DNA of 36,082 nt from Desulfobacteraceae bacterium (lineage in GTDB: Bacteria; Desulfobacterota; Desulfobacteria; Desulfobacterales; JAABSP01). Made by a program: the position numbers and the translations under genes. Under the pieces are notes generated by a model. The model worked only from the letters and a program-made list of their open reading frames with translations, did no database searches and was not told the origin of the DNA. The stretch spans positions 1 to 36,082 of the forward strand of contig JAABTD010000022.1 in assembly GCA_011390065.1 (NCBI GenBank), given 5' to 3'. This document shows, in pieces, positions 23,438 through 32,809 of the stretch (position 1 is the first letter of the stretch; the number at the start of each line of letters is the position of its first letter).

Positions 23438-25429
23438 AGCCGCAAACACCGACAACACATCCCTCCTCGCATCCACATGCTGCAGCGTCACCTGGGTCAC
23501 ATCCTCCGGTTTCAGGGCGAGGCCGGAGGAGAAGGGGATGGTGCATTCGATCATGTATTCGGGCAACAGGGCCAGATAGTCGTTTTTCCGGCGGGCCAGG
23601 ACCAGGGCCTCTTCCTTGCTCCCCACCTTCCCCTCCAGATATTTGAGAAGCCAGTACCGCTTCCGTCGGAACTGGAGCCGGGAAACCGCGGTCATTGGCT
23701 GTTCCAGGGCGGCGATGGCCAGGGCCACTTCCTCCTGGGTGTGAGGCGTTTCCAGCCCGAAGGCCGAGCGGATCTGACGTTGAGTGATGAGGTCGAAATA
23801 TTTCCGAATGGGCGAGGTGGCCGTCACATAAGCATCAACGCCCAGCCCTGAATGGCGCTCGGGATGGGGGCTGAGCACAAAGCGACTGAGATGCTTTCGC
23901 TGCATCCAATTCTGGAACAGCGTTCCTTCAGTGTCCTTGTACAGGCGTTCCCGAGGGGGCGGCTGGGACCGGAAGACGGCGGGGATCTCCTTTTCGGTCA
24001 GGAACCGCGCCATAAGGGCGTTGGCCATAATCATGATCTCTGACACCAGCAGCCGGCCGGGACTCTCCCGGTTAGTGCGGCTGACTTCAGGGGTTCCATC
24101 CTCCCCCAGCCAGATATTGAGTTCCGGCAGGGAAATCTGAACGGCGCCTTCCACCAGTCGCTGCTGGCGATATTTCCGGGCGATGTCGTGGAGGAGGATG
24201 ATGTCCGGATTGCCGTCGGCCATCATATTGACATCGAAATAGGAGAGTTGATGGGCGACGCGGACGATGCTGGGGGCAATCTCGTAATCGAGGACGGCCG
24301 CCTCCCGGTTGAGGCGGATCAGGATGCTGATGGCCGGCCGCAACTCTCCCGCCTTGAGGCTGCACATATCCTCGGCCAGGGTCTGGGGCAGCATGGGGAT
24401 CTTCTGGTCGGGCATATATATGGAGCTGGCTCTTGCGATGGCTTCCCGGTCGATGGGATCGTTGTGCTTGATGAAAGAACTCACATCGGCAATGTGAACC
24501 CCCAGTTCGCAATAATCCCCCATGTTCCGGATGCTGAGAGCGTCGTCGTAATCGAGGGTGTACTGACCGTCGATGGTCATCAGCTCCAGACCGGTCAGAT
24601 CCCGGCGCCCCCCGTCCAGGGAGGCCTTCGAAAGGGACCGGATCAGATCGGCGGTCCTGTCCATGACGACGTCTGAAAAATCGACCTGGACGTCGAACCG
24701 ATACAATTCGATATTCTCATCCGGTCGCCATACCCCCAACCGGACCAGCAACTGGAACAGGGGATGGCCGACCTCCACGCCGGCCCGGGCCAGCAAGGCC
24801 TTTCCCAGGTCCCAGTGGGGGCTTTCTTTTTCCAAAAGGTAGATGGAACGGAGGATCTCCGCCCATTGGGCCTGCTCAAGCGACAGCGCATCGGGCGGGG
24901 CGGTCTCTCCCTTCAGAACGCTTTGAAGCCAGTCGCCGCCGGCTTCGATGGTCCGCTGTCTGCGGGCGGCTTCCCGCTCCTGGGCCAGAATCTGCGCCAC
25001 CTGTTCCGGCGTGTGGGGAAAATATCGGTCGCTGTTGAACTTGAAATAAACCCGGTTTTCGAAGAATGCGCGGACGACGGCGGAACGGTGGTCGTCGTCG
25101 ATCTTCTCCGGAAAGCAGAATTCAGTCATTGTGTCCAGATCGATCCACTCCTGTTCCTCATGGAGGACCTCCCACAACTCCTCGATGTCCACCACCCCGG
25201 CCAATTGCCGCCGCCTTTCAGCCGACTCCTTGAGGACGTTGGTCTGCGCGATGCGGCCGGCAGCGAGATCCAGAGACGCCTCCGGCAGATATAGAAGCCG
25301 GTTCGCGCCCAGTTTCACCTCTCGATTATTTTCAGTGAGCAGCCGAAGGCGCTGGTTTTTCACCTCCAGGACCATGGCGCACATGATCCGCTGGCGGTCG
25401 ATATATTCCACAATCATTCCGGGTTCCAT
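23435..25429 (-). CDS. RNase II/R family 3'-5' exoribonuclease (RNB domain)
   Basis: 664 residues. A processive exonuclease family that degrades RNA to small products. The N-terminal half (about 1-240) is divergent. The RNB catalytic domain spans about 265-560 and keeps all four Asp ligands in the motif TIDGQYTLDYDDALS, followed by GVHIADVSSFI, YMPDQKIPMLP and DMCSLKAGELRPA. The C-terminal active-site arginine region is ATSPIRKYFDLITQRQI. A clear S1 domain at the C-terminus is not evident. It is smaller than RNase R and belongs to the divergent VacB-like RNases of deltaproteobacteria. It is convergent with coaE and divergent from the gene at 25559. Confidence 0.88.
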   Translation of the reverse strand: MEPGMIVEYIDRQRIMCAMVLEVKNQRLRLLTENNREVKLGANRLLYLPEASLDLAAGRIAQTNVLKESAERRRQLAGVVDIEELWEVLHEEQEWIDLDTMTEFCFPEKIDDDHRSAVVRAFFENRVYFKFNSDRYFPHTPEQVAQILAQEREAARRQRTIEAGGDWLQSVLKGETAPPDALSLEQAQWAEILRSIYLLEKESPHWDLGKALLARAGVEVGHPLFQLLVRLGVWRPDENIELYRFDVQVDFSDVVMDRTADLIRSLSKASLDGGRRDLTGLELMTIDGQYTLDYDDALSIRNMGDYCELGVHIADVSSFIKHNDPIDREAIARASSIYMPDQKIPMLPQTLAEDMCSLKAGELRPAISILIRLNREAAVLDYEIAPSIVRVAHQLSYFDVNMMADGNPDIILLHDIARKYRQQRLVEGAVQISLPELNIWLGEDGTPEVSRTNRESPGRLLVSEIMIMANALMARFLTEKEIPAVFRSQPPPRERLYKDTEGTLFQNWMQRKHLSRFVLSPHPERHSGLGVDAYVTATSPIRKYFDLITQRQIRSAFGLETPHTQEEVALAIAALEQPMTAVSRLQFRRKRYWLLKYLEGKVGSKEEALVLARRKNDYLALLPEYMIECTIPFSSGLALKPEDVTQVTLQHVDARRDVLSVFAA

Positions 25430-25558
25430 GGGAACCTCTCATACCAATCGGCCTTCCGAAAGTCAATGTAAGGTTGGCCGATGCGGAGAATTTCGGTAAT
25501 TTCCTACCGGAAGATAACCAGTTGCGCCCCGCGGCGATCTGTGGTAATTTTTGCAATT

Positions 25559-25891
25559 ATGAAACAATATGTCATAGATGAACTGACGCGCGACGATTAT
25601 GAAAAGCTCCGGGCTTACCTGGACGAAACCTACGGCGATTCCGGCGTGGGCGGCATTTACTGGCTCCCCCTGGCCGAAGAGATGCTCGACGGTCTCCAGA
25701 GCGCCCATGAGACCTGCAAACCCTATTATTTCGCCATTGAACTGACGCCGGATCGGTTGAGCTGCGAGCTGCTGGTGCGCACCAGTGAACGTCTCCACTG
25801 CCCCTGCATGGCCTACGCCGCCGAGGAGCAGCGGAACTGGCTCATCGCGGTTGCGGACGCCATGCTCGAAAAGCTGGGAATCCAGGTCTGA
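25559..25891 (+). CDS. small conserved hypothetical protein upstream of plsC
   Basis: 110 residues, no function recognised. ATG 25559 was chosen because the N-terminus then begins MKQYVIDELTRDDYEKLRAYL, a plausible start helix; a longer frame from 25481 runs through probable promoter sequence. The protein is acidic and soluble, with no membrane segment, and has an RLHCPCMAYA stretch near residue 80 with two close cysteines. Its TGA overlaps the plsC ATG by one base, so the two are translated together. The composition is like neighbouring genes, so it appears native. The pairing with plsC might suggest a role near lipid synthesis, but nothing in the sequence says so. Confidence 0.68.
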   Translation: MKQYVIDELTRDDYEKLRAYLDETYGDSGVGGIYWLPLAEEMLDGLQSAHETCKPYYFAIELTPDRLSCELLVRTSERLHCPCMAYAAEEQRNWLIAVADAMLEKLGIQV

Positions 25892-26604
25892 TGGCCCGAA
25901 GCTTCCTGGTCATCGGATGGACCGTCTTGAGTTCCTTCTTTCTGGGAATCATCGCGCTGGCGGTCTCTTTGACGGACAAAACCGGCAACAGCAGCCATAA
26001 GGTCGCACAGATCTGGGCGCGGTCGATTCTTCGGGTCTCCGGGGTCGGGGTCTCGGTTCGGGGGCGCCGCCATATCGATCCGGAACGTCCTATGATTTAC
26101 ATGTCCAATCACCAGAGCCTGTTCGACATCCCGGTGTTGCTGGGCCACCTGCCCGTTCAGTTCCGGTGGCTGGCAAAGGCCGAGCTGTTCCGAATTCCCA
26201 TCTTCGGTCACGCCATGCGCCGGGCCGGCTATATCAGCATCGACCGCACCGACCGAAAATCGGCCTTCGAAAGCCTGGCCCGGGCTGCGGGGATGATTCG
26301 GGACGGCGTATCGGTGCTGATCTTTCCCGAAGGAACCCGAAGCCGCAGCAATACCGTCCGCCCGTTCAAAAAAGGGGGCTTCGTCCTGGCGGTGGATTCA
26401 GGGGTGCCCGTGGCGCCGGTGATCACCCTGGGGCCCCATGAGATCATGCCCAAGGGGCAGCTGATCATCACCCCAAAAGACGTGACCGTGGAGATCCGGC
26501 CGCCCATCGATGCCGGACAGTACAGTCGCAAGACCAAGGACCGGCTGCTGGAGCGGGTCCGACGCGAAATCATCGCCGCATCCGATGGACGTCTGGAAGG
26601 ATAA
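25891..26604 (+). CDS. plsC: 1-acyl-sn-glycerol-3-phosphate acyltransferase
   Basis: 237 residues. It adds the second acyl chain to lysophosphatidic acid on the inner membrane. N-terminal hydrophobic segment at about 6-28. Acyltransferase motifs: NHQSLFD (N73-D79, the HX4D catalytic pair H74 and D79), the GYISIDRTDR stretch (113-122), FPEGTRSRS (145-153), and V-P-V-A-P-V-I near 172-178. Length matches the family. RNase J begins five bases after its stop. Confidence 0.92.
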   Translation: MARSFLVIGWTVLSSFFLGIIALAVSLTDKTGNSSHKVAQIWARSILRVSGVGVSVRGRRHIDPERPMIYMSNHQSLFDIPVLLGHLPVQFRWLAKAELFRIPIFGHAMRRAGYISIDRTDRKSAFESLARAAGMIRDGVSVLIFPEGTRSRSNTVRPFKKGGFVLAVDSGVPVAPVITLGPHEIMPKGQLIITPKDVTVEIRPPIDAGQYSRKTKDRLLERVRREIIAASDGRLEG

Positions 26605-26608
26605 GGCG

Positions 26609-28258
26609 ATGCTGAAACTCGTTGCCTTGGGGGGTCTGGGCGAAATCGGCCTCAACATGATGGCGGTCGAGTACGGCGGGACGATCATCGTGATCGACGC
26701 CGGGCTGATGTTCCCGGAAGATCATATGCTCGGGGTCGATTACGTGATCCCCGCCATGGATTATATCCGGGAGCATCGCCAGCAGGTCGCGGCCGTTCTG
26801 CTGACCCACGCCCACGAGGACCACATCGGGGCTCTCCCCTATTTCCTCCGGGAAGTCAATGCGCCGGTTTACGGCACACGGTTCACCCTGGGAATCGTCC
26901 GCCACAAGCTGGAAGAACATGGGCTGCTGTGCTCCGCCGTCCTCAACACGGTCGCTCCCGGCGACGTCCTTTCCGTGGCTCCTTTCCGGATCGAATTTAT
27001 CCGGGTCAATCACAGCGTGGTGGACGGCGTGGCGCTGTGCATCGAAACGCCTCTGGGCCGCATCATCCACACCGGGGATTTCAAGATCTCCCATACGCAC
27101 ATGTGCGGCATGACCACCGACGTCAACCGGTTCGCCCGCCTGGGGCAGGAGGGGGTGCTGGTCCTTCTGTCGGATTCCACCAACGTGGAAAAGCCCGGTT
27201 ACACCGCCTCGGACCGGGATATCGGAGAAACCCTCAGGGGGATCGTCAGCCGGAGCAGCGGCCGGGTCCTCGTAGCCCTTTTCGCCTCGAGCATCGCCCG
27301 TATCCAGCAGATTGTCGATATCGCACGGGAAACGGGTCGGAAGATCGTCGTCAACGGCCGGAGCCTCGACATCACGGTCTCCATCGCCCGGGAGTTGGGC
27401 CACCTCCGGTTCGACCCCGCCCTGGAGATCGACATCGACGAGGTCAACGACTACCCTGAAAACGAAGTGGCGATCATCACCACCGGCAGTCAGGGAGAGC
27501 CCATGTCGGCCCTTGCCCGGATGGCCTCGGGCATCCACAAGCAGATCAAGATCCGGGAAGGGGACATGGTGATCCTTTCATCCAAGTTCATTCCCGGCAA
27601 CGAAAAGGCGATTGCCAAAATCATCAACAACCTCTACCGCCGGGGGGCCGACGTGATATATGAAAAAATTTCGGAAATTCACGTCTCCGGCCACGCCTTT
27701 CAGGAAGAGCTGAAGCTGATGATCCACCTGGCCCGTCCCCGGTATTTCATCCCCATTCACGGGGAGTACCGTCATCTGGTCCTCCACGCCCGGTTGGCCC
27801 AGCGCATGGGAATCCCTTCCGCCAATGTGCTCATGGTCGAAAACGGGCAGGAAGTCCTCTTCGACGACGCGGGCGGCCGGATAGGGGAGCGGATCGCCAC
27901 CGGACGCACCCTGGTGGACGGCAAAGGGATCGGAGATGTGGGGCGTTCCATCCTCAAAGAACGGCGGGCCCTTTCCGAGGACGGGTTCGTCGCCGTCACC
28001 CTGGCCTTTGACGAGGAGACGGGAATCATCGTCTATGGGCCAGAAATCGTCTCCCGGGGGTTCGTCTTCGAGACCGAGACCGGCCATCTGCTGGACGACG
28101 CGGTCTGCGTGGTGCTGGAAGCAGTGGAGGACGTGCCGCCCGAAACCCGCAATCGGATCGAGCGGATCCGCAACCGCGTTCAGGCGGACCTGCGGCGCTA
28201 TTTCACCTTCACCATCAAACGCCGCCCCGTGATTCTGCCCTTCATCCTGGAGGTGTAG
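26609..28258 (+). CDS. rnj: ribonuclease J
   Basis: 549 residues from ATG 26609, where homology starts ([18 protein letters not shown]) and AAGG lies eight bases upstream; an ATG at 26585 is possible but overlaps plsC. RNase J is a metallo-beta-lactamase/beta-CASP enzyme with endonuclease and 5'-3' exonuclease activity in mRNA decay and rRNA processing. The zinc motif is H67-A-H69-E-D71-H72. Further metal ligands lie in HTGDFKIS. beta-CASP features are [22 protein letters not shown] and [11 protein letters not shown], and [14 protein letters not shown] precedes the ligand motif [10 protein letters not shown]. The C-terminal domain completes the usual size. RNase J coexists here with an RNase II/R protein, as in many Desulfobacterota. 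Confidence 0.94.
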   Translation: MLKLVALGGLGEIGLNMMAVEYGGTIIVIDAGLMFPEDHMLGVDYVIPAMDYIREHRQQVAAVLLTHAHEDHIGALPYFLREVNAPVYGTRFTLGIVRHKLEEHGLLCSAVLNTVAPGDVLSVAPFRIEFIRVNHSVVDGVALCIETPLGRIIHTGDFKISHTHMCGMTTDVNRFARLGQEGVLVLLSDSTNVEKPGYTASDRDIGETLRGIVSRSSGRVLVALFASSIARIQQIVDIARETGRKIVVNGRSLDITVSIARELGHLRFDPALEIDIDEVNDYPENEVAIITTGSQGEPMSALARMASGIHKQIKIREGDMVILSSKFIPGNEKAIAKIINNLYRRGADVIYEKISEIHVSGHAFQEELKLMIHLARPRYFIPIHGEYRHLVLHARLAQRMGIPSANVLMVENGQEVLFDDAGGRIGERIATGRTLVDGKGIGDVGRSILKERRALSEDGFVAVTLAFDEETGIIVYGPEIVSRGFVFETETGHLLDDAVCVVLEAVEDVPPETRNRIERIRNRVQADLRRYFTFTIKRRPVILPFILEV

Positions 28259-28266
28259 AAGCGACC

Positions 28267-30447
28267 ATGCAGCGATCCCTGCGAAAAGACCTCATCGGGC
28301 TGTTGCTCGTTTTCGTCATCCTTTTCACCCTCGTCAGCCTGCTTTCCCACAACCCCGGCGACCCGTCGGTCCACAACGCCGCCGCCCCGGAGAAGGTCCA
28401 GAACCTCTTCGGCCTGGCAGGGGCCTATCTGTCGAGCCTGCTCATCGGACTTTTCGGGGCCGGCGCCTTCTGGATCCCGCCCCTGATTCTCCTGCTGGGC
28501 CTCCATCTGATGGGCCGGCCCCTGAAAAGCGGACTCCCGGCCCTCATCGGCGGCGGTCTTCTGCTGATCCTGGCCACCGGAACCCTGGCGGCCTTCTGGC
28601 GGGACCAGCTGCCCTTTTTCAACGGACGGATCACCGCCGGGGGCATCATCGGAATCTCCTTCAAATCGGCGCTGATCGGCGCCGTCAACCCGGTGGGGTC
28701 CACCATCATTCTGATCCTGCTGTGGATTGCGGGTCTCATGCTGGCCACGGGCTATTCCCTTGCACAGATCTGCCAAACCGGCGGAACAGCCCTGAAAAAC
28801 GCCGCCAAGAGCGCCCGGAAAGGCCAGAGCTTTTGGCAGGAACGACGGCAAAGGTCCGGGAAATCGCTGGAACAGTTCCAAACAGCCGGACCCAGGGCCG
28901 CCACGCCTCCTCCGGAAGAGACAAAACCACGCCGGTTCACCATCAAGGCCCCGGAGCTGCCGGGCCGAATCCTGACCCCCAAACCCAAGGAAATCGAATA
29001 CATCCCGGCCCGGCAGCCCGAAGCGCTTCCCGCTTCCGACTTTCTGGACGATCCTCTGGCCCGGCCCGAAGGGGTGGACGAGGCCCATCTTCAGGCCCAG
29101 TCCCGGCTCCTTGAACAGAAGCTGGAGGACTTCGGGGTCCACGGCAAGGTGACGGCGGCCACCCCCGGGCCGGTCATCACCACCTTCGAATACGTCCCGG
29201 CGCCGGGGGTCAAAATCAACAAAATCGTCAACCTCACCGACGACCTCGCCCTGGCCCTGCGGGCCCTGTCCATCCGGATTGTGGCGCCCATTCCCGGAAA
29301 AGCGGCTATCGGCATTGAGATCCCCAACGCCATCCGGGAGATCGTCCGTCTCAAGGACATCATCTGCTCCGAGGTCTTCGACAAATCCCAGTCTCCGCTG
29401 ACGCTTTGCCTGGGCAAGGACATCGTCGGCAATCCCGTGGTGGCGGATCTGGACAAAATGCCCCACCTGCTTATCGCCGGCGCCACCGGCACGGGCAAAA
29501 GCGTGGGGCTCAACGCCATGATCTGTTCGTTTCTCTACAAGGCCAACCCCGAGGAGGTGAAACTGATCATGGTCGATCCCAAACGGATCGAGTTGTCGGT
29601 TTACGACGGCATCCCCCACCTCATCACCCCGGTGGTCACCGACCCCAAAAAGGCCACCAACGCCCTTTTCTGGGCGGTCAAGGAGATGGAGCGGCGCTAC
29701 GAACGGCTGGCGGAAAAACAGGTCCGGAATATCGCTCAGTACAACCGCAAAATCGCAAAGGAGATCCCCGGCGAAGGCGAGGAACCCCCCGAGCGCCTCC
29801 CCTACATCGTGGTCATCATCGACGAACTGGCCGACCTCATGATGGTGGCCTCCCGGGACGTGGAGCTGGCCCTGACCCGTCTCGCCCAGATGGCGCGCGC
29901 TGCAGGCATCCATCTGATCCTGGCCACCCAGCGCCCCTCGGTGGACGTACTCACCGGCATCATCAAAGCGAATTTCCCCACCCGGCTCACCTTCCAGGTT
30001 TCTTCCCGGACCGACTCCCGAACCATTATCGACGCCAATGGGGCCGAGAGCCTCCTGGGCAACGGCGATTTACTGTTCCTTCCCCCGGGAACGGCCAAAC
30101 TTCAGCGGATCCACGGCCCCTACATCTCCGATGAAGAAGTGACCCGGATCACCCGGTTCTTGCGCGAACAGCAGCGACCGGACTACGACCCGTCGGTCGT
30201 GGAAACGCCTGCCAAGGGGGCGGATGCCCCGGACAAGGAAGACTACGACGATCGGTACGACGATGCCGTGGCGCTGGTCACGGAAACCCGCCAGGCATCC
30301 ATCTCCATGGTTCAGCGCCACCTGCGGGTCGGTTACAACCGGGCCGCCCGAATGATCGAAATGATGGAAAAAGAAGGAATCGTGGGGCCTTCGGACGGAG
30401 TCCGCCCCCGGGAGGTGCTGGTCCGCGGATATGAAGAGGTATTGTGA
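28267..30447 (+). CDS. ftsK: DNA translocase FtsK
   Basis: 726 residues. It pumps chromosomal DNA at the septum and helps resolve dimers. The N-terminal region has four or five membrane segments (about 10-27, 44-77, 83-104 and 118-162). A short proline-rich linker follows (about 165-260), much shorter than in E. coli FtsK, more like SpoIIIE. The motor domain has Walker A G405-A-T-G-T-G-K411-S412, Walker [12 protein letters not shown], and the [19 protein letters not shown] stretch. The gamma winged-helix domain that reads KOPS-type sites is present at the C-terminus (about 660-725). The last codons overlap the methyltransferase start. Confidence 0.95.
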   Translation: MQRSLRKDLIGLLLVFVILFTLVSLLSHNPGDPSVHNAAAPEKVQNLFGLAGAYLSSLLIGLFGAGAFWIPPLILLLGLHLMGRPLKSGLPALIGGGLLLILATGTLAAFWRDQLPFFNGRITAGGIIGISFKSALIGAVNPVGSTIILILLWIAGLMLATGYSLAQICQTGGTALKNAAKSARKGQSFWQERRQRSGKSLEQFQTAGPRAATPPPEETKPRRFTIKAPELPGRILTPKPKEIEYIPARQPEALPASDFLDDPLARPEGVDEAHLQAQSRLLEQKLEDFGVHGKVTAATPGPVITTFEYVPAPGVKINKIVNLTDDLALALRALSIRIVAPIPGKAAIGIEIPNAIREIVRLKDIICSEVFDKSQSPLTLCLGKDIVGNPVVADLDKMPHLLIAGATGTGKSVGLNAMICSFLYKANPEEVKLIMVDPKRIELSVYDGIPHLITPVVTDPKKATNALFWAVKEMERRYERLAEKQVRNIAQYNRKIAKEIPGEGEEPPERLPYIVVIIDELADLMMVASRDVELALTRLAQMARAAGIHLILATQRPSVDVLTGIIKANFPTRLTFQVSSRTDSRTIIDANGAESLLGNGDLLFLPPGTAKLQRIHGPYISDEEVTRITRFLREQQRPDYDPSVVETPAKGADAPDKEDYDDRYDDAVALVTETRQASISMVQRHLRVGYNRAARMIEMMEKEGIVGPSDGVRPREVLVRGYEEVL

Positions 30448-31085
30448 AACCCGACGCGCGACTGCTGGCAACGGTGAAGGGGTTCCTGGCTCCTGAAGAA
30501 GGAGAACGGCTCTACGACCTGGCGCTGGAGGCCAGCAGGCGGGGTCCTTGCCTGGAGATCGGCGGATTTTGCGGCAAGTCGGCCCTTTACCTGGGCGGGG
30601 CTTGCCGGGAGACCGGAGCGACCTTGTTTTCCATCGACCATCACCGGGGGTCGGAAGAACACCAGCCCGGTGAGGAATACTTCGATCCGGCGCTCTACGA
30701 TCCCCGCCTGGGGCGGGTCAACTCCTTCTCGACTTTCATAACGACCCTTGAAAAGAACGGCCTGACGGACACCGTCGTGCCCATCGTCGCAACCTCGGCA
30801 GCCGCTGCCCGTTCATGGGCTACGCCCCTGAGTCTGATCTTCATCGATGGCGGTCACTCCTACGCTTCGGCGTTCACCGATTATAATTCATGGGCCGGTC
30901 ACATCATGCCGGGGGGCTGCCTCGCCATACACGACATCTTCATGGATCCGGCGGCAGGCGGCCAGGCGCCGCATCAAATCTACAAGATGGCGGTCGAAGG
31001 GGGTTTGTTCAAACGACTGGCCATGACCCAAACCTTGGGCGTATTGCAGCGCCGCGCCGTCGGTGAGACCCCGGACCACCGTTAG
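30444..31085 (+). CDS. class I SAM-dependent methyltransferase-like protein
   Basis: 213 residues from a GTG start overlapping the ftsK stop by four bases. The SAM-binding motif I is [15 protein letters not shown] (about 33-47), motif II region FSIDHHRG (about 62-69), and the acidic post-motif [18 protein letters not shown] (about 132-149), followed by [10 protein letters not shown]. These are hallmarks of the Methyltransf_24/CmcI/TylF-like group with a D-G-x-H motif. The substrate is unknown. Its 3' end overlaps the convergent CYTH gene by four bases, so no terminator fits between them. The link to ftsK is probably only positional. Confidence 0.8.
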   Translation: MKPDARLLATVKGFLAPEEGERLYDLALEASRRGPCLEIGGFCGKSALYLGGACRETGATLFSIDHHRGSEEHQPGEEYFDPALYDPRLGRVNSFSTFITTLEKNGLTDTVVPIVATSAAAARSWATPLSLIFIDGGHSYASAFTDYNSWAGHIMPGGCLAIHDIFMDPAAGGQAPHQIYKMAVEGGLFKRLAMTQTLGVLQRRAVGETPDHR

Positions 31086-31690
31086 CCGGCCGTCAGTTTT
31101 TCAAGATAAAAGCGCATATCGATGGGGCCGACGGATCTAAAATTATCGAAGGTGACGTTGGTAAACCCAAGGTCCAGATCCTTCCGGATGATGTCGAAAA
31201 TCTTCAGGTAATTGGTCAGGATTCGCTGGTCCCAGTCCAGGTTCAATCGATCGACGATGCGCCGGATGTCCGGTTTCTCTCCCTCAATCTCCAAAAAATC
31301 GCCAAAGGGCATGGCGTCGAGGCACAGGGTTGCATCACCCAGCCGATAGGTCCGGCGCCGTTTTTCATAGACCTGTTCTCTGTGAAACCCCAACGCGATC
31401 AGGATGCGGTGCATGGTTCCGAAATCGCTCACCGTCACTTCCAGTTCCCGGCGGACCTTGTATTCAGGGTCCTGGTCCGACGCATCCGATTTATAGGTTA
31501 AAGTCGCTTTCTCGTCCTGGCGGAGACGCAGCAGAACCCGGTTCCGGAGCAGGCGGTTGTCCGCATCCTCATATCGGATATTGGATTCGAAGACTTCCCC
31601 TCGGTCCACTGCGCCTAAAGACTCGATGGCCCGGCGGAGGGACGCCGCATCCAAAACATGGTATTTCACTTCGATTTCGACCGGTTCCAT
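31082..31690 (-). CDS. CYTH domain protein (class IV adenylate cyclase/thiamine triphosphatase family)
   Basis: 202 residues. CYTH enzymes form a triphosphate tunnel and act on triphosphates (cAMP synthesis, thiamine triphosphate or polyphosphate hydrolysis). The signature E5-I-E7-V-K9 is at the N-terminus. The tunnel residues recur in VLLRLRQD, LTYKSD, YKVRRELEVTV, YEKRRRTYRL, LCLDAMPFGDFLEIEGE. All core strands appear intact, so it should be active, but the substrate cannot be told; the LEIEGE end is found in both CyaB-like and ThTPase members. It is driven by an exactly consensus promoter and is divergent from rplM. Confidence 0.87.
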   Translation of the reverse strand: MEPVEIEVKYHVLDAASLRRAIESLGAVDRGEVFESNIRYEDADNRLLRNRVLLRLRQDEKATLTYKSDASDQDPEYKVRRELEVTVSDFGTMHRILIALGFHREQVYEKRRRTYRLGDATLCLDAMPFGDFLEIEGEKPDIRRIVDRLNLDWDQRILTNYLKIFDIIRKDLDLGFTNVTFDNFRSVGPIDMRFYLEKLTAG

Positions 31691-31737
31691 ATTTCTATCG
31701 CTTTCTTTAAAAATGGGGTTGTCATGACAAAAAAAAA

Positions 31738-31766
31738 ATTATATAAGGAGAAGTTTAGGGTGTCAA
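31738..31766 (-). promoter_or_regulatory. exact-consensus sigma70 promoter for the CYTH gene
   Basis: On the minus strand TTGACA (31761-31766), 17 bases, TATAAT (31738-31743): both boxes and the spacing are perfect. The predicted leader is about 40 bases to ATG 31690. Confidence 0.88.
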
Positions 31767-31790
31767 TAACCCGGAGGGGACATTTTTCTC

Positions 31791-31819
31791 TTGACACCGC
31801 CCCGTTCTTTTTTTAGATA
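31791..31819 (+). promoter_or_regulatory. promoter for rplM-rpsI
   Basis: TTGACA (31791-31796), 17 bases including a T-rich stretch, TAGATA (31814-31819). Perfect -35 and a weaker -10 (three of six; GATATT at 31816 is an alternative with a 19-base spacer). It lies back to back with the CYTH promoter, the two -35 boxes being 24 bases apart. Confidence 0.6.
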
Positions 31820-31852
31820 TTTTGGATTATTTTGACCAGAGGAGTGGATATC

Positions 31853-32287
31853 GTGAAGAAGTATACATACAGCGCAAAAAATTCAGACAATCAGGACAAA
31901 TGGTGCGTCATCGACGCCAGCGGCGCGGTGCTCGGGCGACTGGCCAGTGTGGCGGCATCCCGGCTGCGGGGCAAGCACAACCCCCTCTTCACCCCCCATG
32001 TGGACATGGGCGATCACGTCATCGTGATCAACGCCGAAAAGATTGTCCTGACGGGCCGGAAGATGGAGCAAAAAAACTACTACCGCCACAGCGGCTACAT
32101 CGGGGGGCTCAAGACCATCAACGCCAAAAATCTTATGGAGAAAAAACCCGAAGACATCGTGCGGTTCGCCGTCAAGGGGATGCTCCCGAAAAACCCGCTG
32201 GGCCGCAAAATATTTAAGAAGCTGAAGGTCTACAAAGGGGAGCATCATCCTCATGAGGCCCAGCAGCCCGAAGCGATTACACTGTAA
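31853..32287 (+). CDS. rplM: 50S ribosomal protein L13
   Basis: 144 residues from a GTG start at 31853, chosen because AGGAG (31840-31844) is eight bases upstream and L13 proteins begin near KKYTYSAK; the longer TTG-started frame from 31832 lacks a ribosome site. Signatures: [16 protein letters not shown] (about 16-31), [18 protein letters not shown] (about 51-68), [10 protein letters not shown] (about 77-86), [16 protein letters not shown] (about 107-122), [16 protein letters not shown] near the end. Cotranscribed with rpsI, the universal arrangement. Confidence 0.96.
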   Translation: MKKYTYSAKNSDNQDKWCVIDASGAVLGRLASVAASRLRGKHNPLFTPHVDMGDHVIVINAEKIVLTGRKMEQKNYYRHSGYIGGLKTINAKNLMEKKPEDIVRFAVKGMLPKNPLGRKIFKKLKVYKGEHHPHEAQQPEAITL

Positions 32288-32310
32288 CCATATACCGGGG
32301 TATCGATCTC

Positions 32311-32706
32311 ATGGATAAACAAAACGTCTATTACGCCACAGGAAGACGCAAAACTGCGGTGGCCAAAACCTGGCTCACGCCCGGCACGGGCAGCATCACC
32401 ATCAACAATCGGTCGCTGGATGATTACTTCCCCCTGGAGTCGGCCAAAATCGTCCTGACCCAGCCCCTGACCCTGACCAACAACCGGGACAGCTTCGACG
32501 TCAAGGTGACCGTCAAGGGCGGCGGCATTAACGGCCAGGTGGGCGCCGTGCGCCATGGCATCACCCGGGCACTTCTGGAAGTCGATCCCGACCTTCGAAT
32601 CCCTTTGAAAAAAGCGGGTTTCGTCAAGCGGGACCCCCGTTCCAAAGAACGGAAAAAATACGGTCAGCGCGGCGCCCGGGCGCGGTTTCAGTTTTCCAAG
32701 CGATAA
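32311..32706 (+). CDS. rpsI: 30S ribosomal protein S9
   Basis: 131 residues. It begins [19 protein letters not shown], typical of S9, with the [19 protein letters not shown] motif (about 70-88) and the conserved basic tail ending FQFSKR, which reaches the P-site tRNA. It starts 23 bases after the L13 stop. No T-tailed terminator follows; the hairpin at 32724-32750 comes 17 bases after the stop. Confidence 0.96.
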   Translation: MDKQNVYYATGRRKTAVAKTWLTPGTGSITINNRSLDDYFPLESAKIVLTQPLTLTNNRDSFDVKVTVKGGGINGQVGAVRHGITRALLEVDPDLRIPLKKAGFVKRDPRSKERKKYGQRGARARFQFSKR

Positions 32707-32723
32707 GCCGTTCCTGCACGTTT

Positions 32724-32750
32724 GTAGGGGCGAAACTTTTTCGCCCCTAC
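32724..32750. repeat. perfect 12-bp hairpin (GTAGGGGCGAAA type), probable REP-like repeat
   Basis: GTAGGGGCGAAA (32724-32735) pairs perfectly with TTTCGCCCCTAC (32739-32750) around a CTT loop. There is no T tract after it, so it is not a classic terminator. It lies between the convergent rpsI and peptidase genes. GTAGGGGCG-type inverted repeats are commonly dispersed between genes in many bacteria; the hairpin at 23412-23437 looks like a diverged relative. Confidence 0.75.
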
Positions 32751-32809
32751 GCCCGCACATCAAATCGGGTCTCTCCCGCAACAAATCGGATCTATTGTTT
32801 GGAATTCCC

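Noticed and set aside
25438-25466. Minus-strand TTGACT-17-TATGAG as promoter of the RNase II/R gene
   Set aside because: The -10 lies eight bases from the ATG, which would make a leaderless mRNA while an AGAGG site overlaps the -10. Possible but not convincing.
32724-32750. Hairpin after rpsI as a rho-independent terminator
   Set aside because: The T residues are within the stem and loop, and no T tract follows; a REP-like repeat is a better description.
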